Shown here in pieces: positions 23,601 through 29,771 of a stretch of DNA of 29,972 nucleotides (position 1 is the first letter of the stretch; every line of letters begins with the position of its first letter). The stretch lies in IMG/VR virus record IMGVR_UViG_3300020438_000175, positions 1-29,972 of that record, one strand, 5' to 3'. The DNA is from a virus. The position numbers were made by a program, and so were the translations under genes. The notes beneath the pieces were generated by a model. That model made no database searches and had not been told where the DNA came from. It worked only from the letters and a program-made list of their open reading frames with translations.

Positions 23601-25396
23601 CATTGACTGCTGGTATTGATGCTAGTGTTACTAGTATTGATCTTAGTGTTCTTACTGGTGTTGCACAGAACGGATTCGTTGTTGTTGACAATGAATTGAT
23701 GATAATCACTGGTGTTACAGACGCAGATACAATTACTGTTACTCGTGCTCAAGAAGGTACATCTGCTGCTACACATGCTAATGGTGCTGCTGTTACAGTT
23801 CTTGGTGCTAAAGTTGCTTCTCAGGATACACTCCTTAAAGATACAACTGATGTCACTACTGATATTCGTGTAACTCAGGGTGGTATTATATTTAAGGCAG
23901 GAGATTATGCTAAGATTAATAATGAGTTTATGCTATTGAGTGCTGCGGCTGCAGATACAACTGGTATTACGATTATTAACTTTGCTGACGAGAAAGCAAG
24001 TTCTGCTGCTGCTGGTGCTGACCAGTTATTCAAGATTCGTTTCAGATATTCTCAGGTTCGCTTAACTGCTCATGACTTCCTAGACGTTGGTACAGGAGAC
24101 AGGTCAACAACTAACTGGCCTGGACTTCCATCCCAAGCGAATGTTCCTGCGAACGAAATTAATGAAGTTCGCCCAGGTCGTGTTTACTATGTTTCTACCG
24201 ACCAAGATGGTAACTTCGCCGTTGGTGAATACTTCAAGGTTGAACAGGCAACTGGTAAAGCAACATTGAATGCTAACGCATTTAATTTATCTGGTCTAGA
24301 CCAATTACAACTTGGTGCTATCGGTGCTACGTTGGGTGCTATGATTGATGAGTTCTCAATAGATGGAACTCTTGCACAAAATAGTGACGCTAAAGTTCCT
24401 ACACAGAAGGCTGTTAAGACTTATGTTGATGCTCAAATAGGTGGTGGTGGTGCTTCAACAACCATCAATACTGCTGGTGATACTGGTACAGGTAGTGTTG
24501 CTACTGGTACTCAAACCCTTAGTATTGTTGGTACAACAAATGAAATTGAAACACAAGCTGCTAGCCAAACAATTTATGTTAAACTTCCTGATGATGTAAC
24601 AGTTGGAAATAACTTAACTGTAACAAATGATTTAGCTATATCTGGTAATACAGTATTGACTGGTAACCTAACAGTTAACGGTACAACATCTACTGTTTCT
24701 ACAGCAAATACTACTGTTAGTGATAAATTACTTGAACTTGGAACTGGTACTACTGGTTCTCCAACTGGAGATATTGGTATTATCCTTGAAAGAGGAGATT
24801 CAAATAACGCCTTTATCGGGTGGGATGAGTCAGCAGACAAGTTTACATTAGCTACTACAACTGCAACTGGTTCTTCTGCTGGAGATCTAACACTCACAAC
24901 AGGAACACTTGTTGCAAACATAGAAGGTAATGTAACTGGTGATGTAACTGGTAATGTAACTGGTAATTTAACTGGTAACGTAACTGGTAATGCTACTGGA
25001 TTAAGTTCAACACCAAACATTTCTGTTGGTACAATAGCATGTGGTAATATCACTGGTACTGGAACTGTTAGTGATAGTATGGGTGATGTAAGGAAACTTC
25101 TAGTAAGATCAGTCTCTAGTGCTTATACCTTAGTTATTGGAGATAGCGGTAGATTTGTTGATACAACTGGTGCTGCGACAGTCACGGTTCCGAATGGAGT
25201 CTTTTCTGCTGGTCAAATGGTGACCATTTTGAACAACAGTGGTAGTGATATGACACTCGCTCAGGGTGGTGGATTCTCACTCTATAATGGAGCTGATGGA
25301 TCAACAGGTAACAAAATAATGGGAGCTAGATCAACAGCGACTATACTATTCCAAGGTAGTGCTAATGGATATCTTTCTGGTTCAAAAATAAGTTAA
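20648..25396 (+). CDS. Giant tail fibre with five carbohydrate-binding-type repeats and beta-helix, 1582 aa
   Basis: Residues 1-275 are five copies of a ~50-residue module 'GNWTASTAYVIDDIVKYGGN-SYVC', each with conserved W, aromatic Y and D-V/I-V strand, of the CBM5/12-like chitin-binding type. From about residue 331 (VYYVTKEGSNSNSGKQISRG, GFATLRYACDQVSA, IYVKSGIYEEQLPIHVPEFT) a pectin-lyase-type beta-helix follows the paralogue at 7925, but residues ~480-650 hold an extra, partly helical insertion. Residues ~1138-1265 repeat the paralogue's RLTAHDFLDVGTGDRSTTNW, GRVYYVSTDQDGNFAVGEYF and VPTQKAVKTYVDAQ segment. Then come GNVT tandem repeats (residues ~1427-1450) and a C-terminal knob (VTVPNGVFSAGQMVTILNNS). 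It is likely a long host-recognition fibre. Base composition is locally higher in GC near 22860-22920. Confidence 0.87.
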   Translation: MADFRLGRLKFKWQGNWTASTAYVIDDIVKYGGNSYVCTTNHTSTTAETSFYSSDNAKWSVHTEGIVNKGDWAASTWYKINDVFKYGNTQYRVTAGFTSAATFSDSNTTVYLEGLKYEDTWTASTTYQVGDIVTYGGYSYSAKTNHSSATVPNSDATNWAVLSVGFEAKGAYAAGTTYKLGDVVRYGGNSYVNILVAAAGTDPTNTSNWKLLAEGFNWTGNWAAGTAYKLNDVVNRTSNSYVCVQAHTGQQPETDTGGVYWNYIAQGGSAAQVLTTTGDMLYQSAGTIARLGLPASATGTVEEQKGASGQVLTVGGSPLLPQWENNNTSAPVYYVTKEGSNSNSGKQISRGFATLRYACDQVSALTGAAKPTATNPITIYVKSGIYEEQLPIHVPEFTSVIGDNIRSTSFTPASGDSDELDLVFQTAATHVKLGDVVSNSAKTKTAKVMKHSTGTTLTLLPVTGGVWTTSDKYVDIINNKYADGRDVLNNNRVFLAHEAYHRHVANVGAVTGAAGGVKDQLTAFVDALAFNLKHGSNNEVWDFTNSVLSGTDITGDVTQDNQLIEYVRDAANTILAGGTATVSAGNSETQTAYSGTADTNNPKCPNVTSAVTTLAAIFTSCRTANNMGGTSKSEPFIDITTVSTVSNIHSTFIYLADHTIVKDCVFNGLAGFAANGADDKNIEAAVIKGVYFELDPASAVTKSPYIQNCSALGGAALGVLCDGDSHVHFDNSPTPSFKSMCFDAFTQVLEGGAGFWCKGTAAMEIVSSFTYYHHMSYCSTGGGKIRAVSGNSSYGKYGCISRGFDPNEVTTDGTIAGLRLNINASGSSAGTFTDFERIQGNTSGAVGQLRSNQILEANYLNYIPIKGTFQDGEVIQGIGSTVPNITASGATVTLKASNAVTGQYGYQLIAEGLALAPDQGGSVEYVDNGSTNDSSSYVISSASYGAPDGRGSLTVTRGSLGSSAAVHSGTDTVALFPVTAATGTTLTAGIDASVTSIDLSVLTGVAQNGFVVVDNELMIITGVTDADTITVTRAQEGTSAATHANGAAVTVLGAKVASQDTLLKDTTDVTTDIRVTQGGIIFKAGDYAKINNEFMLLSAAAADTTGITIINFADEKASSAAAGADQLFKIRFRYSQVRLTAHDFLDVGTGDRSTTNWPGLPSQANVPANEINEVRPGRVYYVSTDQDGNFAVGEYFKVEQATGKATLNANAFNLSGLDQLQLGAIGATLGAMIDEFSIDGTLAQNSDAKVPTQKAVKTYVDAQIGGGGASTTINTAGDTGTGSVATGTQTLSIVGTTNEIETQAASQTIYVKLPDDVTVGNNLTVTNDLAISGNTVLTGNLTVNGTTSTVSTANTTVSDKLLELGTGTTGSPTGDIGIILERGDSNNAFIGWDESADKFTLATTTATGSSAGDLTLTTGTLVANIEGNVTGDVTGNVTGNLTGNVTGNATGLSSTPNISVGTIACGNITGTGTVSDSMGDVRKLLVRSVSSAYTLVIGDSGRFVDTTGAATVTVPNGVFSAGQMVTILNNSGSDMTLAQGGGFSLYNGADGSTGNKIMGARSTATILFQGSANGYLSGSKIS
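20669..21450 (+). repeat. Five tandem CBM5/12-like protein modules
   Basis: Each ~50-residue unit has the pattern W-x-A-x-T-x-Y-x-(I/L)-x-D-(I/V)-(V/F)-x-Y-G, then a S-Y strand, and a closing N-W-x-(V/L) strand. Units begin near GNWTASTAY, GDWAASTWY, DTWTASTTY, GAYAAGTTY and GNWAAGTAY. The units are diverged at the DNA level, so the array looks old and protein-selected. Confidence 0.85.
24926..24997 (+). repeat. Tandem 12-nt repeat, six units (GNVT)
   Basis: Six consecutive 12-nt units, first GGTAATGTAACT, encode GNVT, GDVT, GNVT, GNLT, GNVT and GNAT. Differences between units are single bases except the last. Such an in-frame array can gain or lose units by slippage without breaking the fibre. 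Confidence 0.92.
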
Positions 25397-25402
25397 GGAG
25401 GT
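25395..25402 (+). promoter_or_regulatory. Perfect Shine-Dalgarno AAGGAGGT overlapping a stop codon
   Basis: Eight-base match to the anti-Shine-Dalgarno, sharing two bases with the stop at 25394-25396 and lying six bases before the ATG at 25409. It is the strongest ribosome site in the window and makes coupled, high translation of the glycine-rich protein likely. Confidence 0.85.
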
Positions 25403-25408
25403 TATAAA

Positions 25409-26290
25409 ATGGCAACACAACAAACACTAGTTGGTATGGGGGGAGTGTCAGCACTGTATGACTTTGGTTCTGGTACGGTAACTTTTACTGCTAACGGCAG
25501 AGTAAATTACACTGGACCATCATTATCTGAGGTTAGAAGTGGTTTGAGTGGTGGCAATTCTGGTGTATGGAAAAATGATACCAATTTTCTTAATACAAGT
25601 AGTGGTTTCATATTATGGACAGTTCCTGCGGATGGAACTTATAGATTTAATACTCACGGTTGTCGTGGCGGTAACCAATATTCCAACGAGCAAGGTGGTT
25701 ATGGAACTCATATGAGAGGAGATTTTGTTCTTGTAAAGGGAGACGTTATTAAAATGCTAGTAGCACAACAGGGTGGTAGTAGTTATGGTGGCGGTGGTGG
25801 TATGTCTGCTGTTGCAACAAATAGTAATACTCCAATGATAGTTTCTGGTGGAGGGAATCCTACATCTCCTTGGAACAATACTACTAGAAATGCAACTACT
25901 AGTACTAATGGTACGTCTGGTAGTTACGGTTGGGAAGGTGGTAGTGGTGCTGGTGGATATAGTCAAGCTGGTGTATGGGGTGGTGCTGGATTTTATGGTA
26001 ATCCAGGTGGAAGTGAATCATGTGGTAGTACGAAACCTGTGTCATTTATAAATGGTGGACTGGGTGGATATAGTTGCAATGGACAAGGTGGTTGGGGAGG
26101 AGGATCTGGAACTGACGGATGTTGTTATGGAGCATCTGGTGCTGGTGGTGGATACTCTGGTGGTGCTGGTACTGCTAGTAGTGGTCAGTATGGAGGTGGA
26201 GGTGGTTCCTATAATAATGGAGCCAATCAATCAAACACCCAATCTGGCGAGACTTATGGTAAAATACAAATTGAATTCCTGGGTGCCTAG
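25409..26290 (+). CDS. Glycine-rich adhesin-like tail protein, 293 aa
   Basis: The first ~75 residues are an ordinary fibre-anchor region (MATQQTLVGMGGVSALYDFG). From about residue 70 (GFILWTVPADGTYRFNTHGC, then GDFVLVKGDVIKMLVAQQGG) begins the beta frame of a phage glycine-rich domain: a vPadGtY strand, a l.pGD.l.v strand and GGGGG loops. Residues 120-285 are long Gly/Ser/Asn/Tyr tracts (YGGGGGMSAVAT, GGWGGGSG, GAGGGYSGGAG) closing with TYGKIQIEFLGA. Gly-rich segments of this sort form polyglycine-II bundles in the gp38-type adhesins of T2-like phages and can bind receptors directly through variable loops; by analogy this is a receptor-binding tip. Five Cys in the Gly-rich part (C84 and later SCG, SCN, GCCYG) are unusual. 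The following gene may be its assembly partner. Confidence 0.84.
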   Translation: MATQQTLVGMGGVSALYDFGSGTVTFTANGRVNYTGPSLSEVRSGLSGGNSGVWKNDTNFLNTSSGFILWTVPADGTYRFNTHGCRGGNQYSNEQGGYGTHMRGDFVLVKGDVIKMLVAQQGGSSYGGGGGMSAVATNSNTPMIVSGGGNPTSPWNNTTRNATTSTNGTSGSYGWEGGSGAGGYSQAGVWGGAGFYGNPGGSESCGSTKPVSFINGGLGGYSCNGQGGWGGGSGTDGCCYGASGAGGGYSGGAGTASSGQYGGGGGSYNNGANQSNTQSGETYGKIQIEFLGA

Positions 26291-26320
26291 GTTCAATTGA
26301 TGTTAATACTAACTAACGTA

Positions 26321-26325
26321 GAGGT
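26321..26325 (+). promoter_or_regulatory. Ribosome binding site GAGGT
   Basis: Shine-Dalgarno match eight bases before the ATG at 26334; it supports that start. Confidence 0.6.
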
Positions 26326-26333
26326 ATAAGTTA

Positions 26334-26687
26334 ATGAGATTTCTAAAAGTTGTAAATGATGTTGTAGTAAATTATCAATATACTTTGGATAATTTATACG
26401 TAGACAACCCCACTGCACAAATTTACAAGAGTGGTAATAAATTACCATGTAAGGAATTATTAGAAAAATATAATGTATATCCATTGGTTACGACAAAGAA
26501 ACCAGAGGGGCCTACTGATGACGTTGTTACTGAAATTACTCCTATCTTTGATGGTGTAGAATGGATTCAACAATGGGAATCTAGACTTTATACAGAACAA
26601 GAAAAAATATTATTGAAGGATGAGTTTGACAATGCAAATAGAGTAGCAGTAGATATATTACTACAGCAAGCTGCTGAAAGTTCATAG
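26334..26687 (+). CDS. Possible tail fibre assembly protein, 117 aa
   Basis: The start ATG has GAGGT eight bases upstream. The sequence opens MRFLKVVNDVVVNYQYTLDN, carries KYNVYPLVTTKKPE and then a 'P-x-F-D-G-V-E-W-I-Q-Q-W-E-S-R' segment (residues ~80-95), ending in a helix (FDNANRVAVDILLQQAAESS). The phrase 'DGxWxQxW.(V/S)R.LT..E' before a C-terminal helix is typical of small phage tail-fibre assembly chaperones, and the position just after an adhesin gene fits, as gp38-like chaperones follow fibre genes. The family link is a pattern resemblance only; an unrelated small virion protein remains possible. Confidence 0.74.
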   Translation: MRFLKVVNDVVVNYQYTLDNLYVDNPTAQIYKSGNKLPCKELLEKYNVYPLVTTKKPEGPTDDVVTEITPIFDGVEWIQQWESRLYTEQEKILLKDEFDNANRVAVDILLQQAAESS

Positions 26688-26708
26688 ATGGTATGAGTGA
26701 TCTTGATT

Positions 26709-26716
26709 AATAAATA
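26709..26716 (+). promoter_or_regulatory. Late promoter candidate AATAAATA upstream of gp13
   Basis: Seven of eight bases match TATAAATA; it sits 22 nt after the preceding stop and 33 nt before the gp13 ATG, the right place to drive the gp13-gp14-gp15-gp16 series. Confidence 0.65.
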
Positions 26717-26743
26717 CCTCTAGGATAATAAAGACTAGGGGTA
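26715..26743 (+). promoter_or_regulatory. Hairpin covering the gp13 ribosome binding site
   Basis: TACCTCTAG (26715-26723) can pair with CTAGGGGTA (26735-26743) as nine pairs with one T-G wobble, around an 11-nt A-rich loop. The right arm contains AGGGG, the only plausible Shine-Dalgarno for the ATG at 26750. It resembles a weak terminator (a TATTTTA follows) but lacks a proper T run. Confidence 0.6.
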
Positions 26744-26749
26744 TATTTT

Positions 26750-27565
26750 ATGGCCGAGCCTGCCAGTAGAGCTCAACTAAAAGATTATTGTCTTAGAAAG
26801 TTGGGTTTCCCAGTCCTTGAGATCAATGTAGATGACGATCAGATTGAGGACTCAATTGATGATGCTCTTCAGTATTATCGTATGAGACATTATGATGGTG
26901 TTGAACTTGCTTACATGAAGCATTTGTTTACTGCTGCTGATGAAGCAAAATTTGATAGTCAAGAGACTACAACCACTGTTGGTAGTGGTGCAACTGCTAT
27001 AGAATGGAAGGTTAAAGATAGATATCTTACTCTTCCTGCTGATGTAGTTGGTGTATCTAAGGTATGGGGTCTTGCTAGTAATGCTGTTAGGAACAACTTA
27101 TTTGGTATTGAGTATCAGATTTTTTTGAATGATTTATATGCTGTAGGTTCTCTTGACTTCCTTAACTATTATATGGTTAAGACTTGGATGGAAAGTATGG
27201 ACATGATATTGAATAATGGTTCTTTTGTTCAATTTAGATTTAATATGAGACAAGATAGACTTTACATTGATGTGGGTAAGGACATGCTTGATGAAGATGT
27301 CCATGTCATTGTTGAATGTCATAGAGCATTGGATCCAGATACATTCACACAAGTTTATAGTGATGTCTTTTTAAAGAAATACACTACTGCTCTTATTAAA
27401 AGACAGTGGGGTCAGAACCTAATTAAGTTTAATGGTATTCAACTTCCTGGTGGAGTTGCCATTAATGGTAGAGAAATCTTTGAAGATGCTCAGAAAGAAA
27501 TTGCTGAGATTGAAGAGATGTCAACTACTACATATGAATTGCCACCATTTGACATGATCGGATGA
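26750..27565 (+). CDS. 13: gp13 neck protein
   Basis: T4 gp13 homologue, 271 residues (T4 gp13 is about 309). It helps finish the filled head by joining the portal vertex to the tail. Recognised from the N-terminus (RAQLKDYCLRKLGFPVLEIN, then VDDDQIEDSIDDALQYYRMR), the KDRYLTLPADVVGVSKVWGL segment, and the C-terminal ALIKRQWGQNLIKFNGIQLP and ELPPFDMIG motifs, plus its place directly before gp14 and gp15. The first codons (MAEPASRAQLKDYC) follow a promoter and a hairpin over the ribosome site. Its stop overlaps the gp14 start (ATGA), implying coupling. Confidence 0.93.
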   Translation: MAEPASRAQLKDYCLRKLGFPVLEINVDDDQIEDSIDDALQYYRMRHYDGVELAYMKHLFTAADEAKFDSQETTTTVGSGATAIEWKVKDRYLTLPADVVGVSKVWGLASNAVRNNLFGIEYQIFLNDLYAVGSLDFLNYYMVKTWMESMDMILNNGSFVQFRFNMRQDRLYIDVGKDMLDEDVHVIVECHRALDPDTFTQVYSDVFLKKYTTALIKRQWGQNLIKFNGIQLPGGVAINGREIFEDAQKEIAEIEEMSTTTYELPPFDMIG

Positions 27566-28974
27566 AAAAAGTATATTTTCCTCAGCATGGTGGTGTTGCC
27601 ACCGAACAGAATCTGGTACAGGACTTGGTTGATGAACAGATCAAGTTGTTTGGATCTGATGTTTTTTATATTCCTAGAGTACACCTTAAGGATAAGTCTC
27701 TTGGAGAAGTCATACAGTCTGAATTTAGTCAGAGCTATATGATAGAAATGTTCTTAGTGAATGTTGAGGGATTTGGTGCTGGTGCTGAGTTTGTAAGTAA
27801 GTTTGGTTTAAGAATAACAGATGAGATAACTTTTGTTGTGTCAAGAAGAAGGTGGGAACAGTCTGCCAATCCAGCGTTGAACCTTGCTGTAGATGGTAGA
27901 CCTAATGAAGGAGATCTAATATACTTCCCATTAACCGAGGATCTTTATGAAGTTAAGTACGTTGAACGAGAGAATCCTTTCTTCCAGTTAGGTAAACAGT
28001 ATTTCTATCAACTCACTGCTGAGCTTTATGAGCAGGGTGCTGATAAGTTTGATACAGGTATTGATGAGGTTGATGATATTGAAAGAGAGTTTAGTAATAT
28101 TACTACTCTCAATGTTGGACTCACTACTAGACAGACAGCAACTGGAACTCTTGAAGTAGATTCTTCTGGTGCTATATCATTAGCAACAGTAACACTTGCT
28201 GGTACTGGATATAACACTGCACCAAATGTTACTGTTAATGATCCTAATGGTAGTGGTGGAATTATTACAACGTCAATAATGGATGGTGGTGTTGTTACTC
28301 TTACTATTGTTAATGGTGGTAGTGGATATGACCCAACTAATATAAATCCACCAACTATTACTGTTGATGCTCCACCAACTGCTATTCAATTTGTTAATGA
28401 TGAGCATGTTGTTATAGGTGGATTTACTGCACAGGGTGCAGGAAGAACGTGGACTTCTGCTAATAAAGTTATTACAGTAACTGCACTTGGTAGTTTTGAC
28501 CCTACATTTGCTACAACTACACAGAAGAAATATTTCTACTGGAAATTTGAAGATAAACGTATTAGTTATGTTTATCAATATAATGGTACTACTGCAACTA
28601 CTGCTCCTGGTTTCTTCTATTATGATTCTGCTAATGTGAAATATGTTATTAATGCTTGGGAGGAGACTACCACTAGTGGTGGACAAGCAACAATGTATGA
28701 CTTAATGAGTGCTACTATTGCTGAAGTTGCTGATTGGAATGGTGTTACAAATACACTTGAAGTTATGAACCGTACAGGCAACTTCATTGATGGTGACATG
28801 ATTAGAGGCGTTGAATCTAATGCCATATATACATTAGGAACATTCTCTACTATTGATAATCAAAGTACAGAGTACGATCAAAATAAAGCAATTGAAGATG
28901 GTGCAGATGACTTAATTGATTGGGGTGAGAAGAATCCCTTTGGTGAATTTGGTAATTATACAGGTAGCTTCTGA
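27562..28974 (+). CDS. 14: gp14 neck protein with beta-repeat insertion, 470 aa
   Basis: T4 gp14 homologue; with gp13 it makes the neck between head and tail. The N-terminal part (MKKVYFPQHGGVATEQNLVQ, LVDEQIKLFGSDVFYIPR, EMFLVNVEGFGAGAEFVSKF, FVVSRRRWEQ, DLIYFPLTEDLYEVKYVERE) and the C-terminal DLIDWGEKNPFGEFGN are gp14. T4 gp14 is about 256 residues, so roughly 200 residues are extra. They lie between about residues 185 and 390 and contain two TLAGTGYNTAPNVTV/TIVNGGSGYDPTNINPP beta modules, then a Trp/Tyr-rich strand region. The start overlaps the gp13 stop (ATGA) and the stop overlaps the gp15 ATG (TGATG). Such an insertion on the neck surface could carry an attachment or decoration role; that is inference. 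Confidence 0.92.
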   Translation: MKKVYFPQHGGVATEQNLVQDLVDEQIKLFGSDVFYIPRVHLKDKSLGEVIQSEFSQSYMIEMFLVNVEGFGAGAEFVSKFGLRITDEITFVVSRRRWEQSANPALNLAVDGRPNEGDLIYFPLTEDLYEVKYVERENPFFQLGKQYFYQLTAELYEQGADKFDTGIDEVDDIEREFSNITTLNVGLTTRQTATGTLEVDSSGAISLATVTLAGTGYNTAPNVTVNDPNGSGGIITTSIMDGGVVTLTIVNGGSGYDPTNINPPTITVDAPPTAIQFVNDEHVVIGGFTAQGAGRTWTSANKVITVTALGSFDPTFATTTQKKYFYWKFEDKRISYVYQYNGTTATTAPGFFYYDSANVKYVINAWEETTTSGGQATMYDLMSATIAEVADWNGVTNTLEVMNRTGNFIDGDMIRGVESNAIYTLGTFSTIDNQSTEYDQNKAIEDGADDLIDWGEKNPFGEFGNYTGSF

Positions 28975-29771
28975 TGTTAGGAACACAATTTTATAATCAA
29001 GCAGTTAGGAAAACTGTTATTTCATTTGGTACTTTATTCAATAATATTGAATTGAAGAAGATTGTTGATGGACAAGTAATGGAGGTTGAAAAGGTTCCTC
29101 TTGCTTATGGTCCAAAACAAAAGTTTTTATATAGACTTCAAGGTAATCCTACCGATGGTAAGAAGGTAGCAATTACCATGCCACGTATGTACTTTGAAAT
29201 GACTGGTATTGATTATGATGCTTCAAGAAAAACACCTGCTACACAGAAGTATAAGACAGTTATAAATGATGAAGGTAATGAGGTAAGAACTCAGTACGTA
29301 CCTGTTCCTTACAATATTTCATTTGAAGTTGGCATCCTTGCTAAGTCTCAGGATGATGGACTTCAAATACTAGAACAGATTCTTCCTTTCTTTCAACCAT
29401 CATTTAGTATGAGTCTTAAGTTCATTCCTGATATGGATGAGGTTAGAGATGTTGCTGTTGTTTTAAACAATGTTGACTTTGAAGATGATTGGGAAGATGA
29501 TTTTACTACCAGACGAAGTATAACTTATTCAATGCAGTTTACTTGTAAGAGTTACATCTACGGTCCTTACACTAAGGCAGATGTTATTCGTAAGTCTCGT
29601 ATCATTGAAACCATTGGTGATACTAATGTCAATAAGAGACATGTTGAATTATCATACACACCTAAAGCGAAGACTGATATTAATCAGGACGGTCAGGTTA
29701 CAGCAGCAGATGATGCATTAGTAACTGCTGATGATGACTTTGGATTTAATGAAGGATTTGAATTCTTATGA
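28974..29771 (+). CDS. 15: gp15 tail terminator / sheath stabiliser
   Basis: T4 gp15 homologue, 265 residues (T4 gp15 is 272). It forms the hexameric ring capping tube and sheath and is where the neck docks. Recognised by QAVRKTVISFGTLFNNIELK, PLAYGPKQKFLYRLQ, TMPRMYFEMTGIDYD, VPVPYNISFEVGILAKSQDD, GLQILEQILPFFQPSFSMSL, VLNNVDFEDDWEDDFTTRRS and LTYSMQFTCK-type segments in the family order. The last ~30 residues contain DINQDGQVTAAD (residues 235-246), a dockerin/EF-hand-type calcium loop, which the T4 protein does not have as far as I recall. The start is coupled to gp14 (TGATG) and the stop to gp16 (ATGA). Confidence 0.94.
   Translation: MLGTQFYNQAVRKTVISFGTLFNNIELKKIVDGQVMEVEKVPLAYGPKQKFLYRLQGNPTDGKKVAITMPRMYFEMTGIDYDASRKTPATQKYKTVINDEGNEVRTQYVPVPYNISFEVGILAKSQDDGLQILEQILPFFQPSFSMSLKFIPDMDEVRDVAVVLNNVDFEDDWEDDFTTRRSITYSMQFTCKSYIYGPYTKADVIRKSRIIETIGDTNVNKRHVELSYTPKAKTDINQDGQVTAADDALVTADDDFGFNEGFEFL

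Noticed and set aside
24926-24997. CRISPR-like short repeat array
   Set aside because: Units are 12 nt without spacers and encode GNVT in the fibre frame; it is a coding tandem repeat.
24574-25053. 159-codon open frame on the minus strand
   Set aside because: It is the reverse of the GNVT/fibre repeats in the 1582-aa gene, and Val/Pro-rich as expected of such a shadow.
26302-26313. Small inverted repeat GTTAATACTAAC between the glycine-rich gene and the next
   Set aside because: Only a 4-bp stem, with no T run; too weak to call a terminator or operator.
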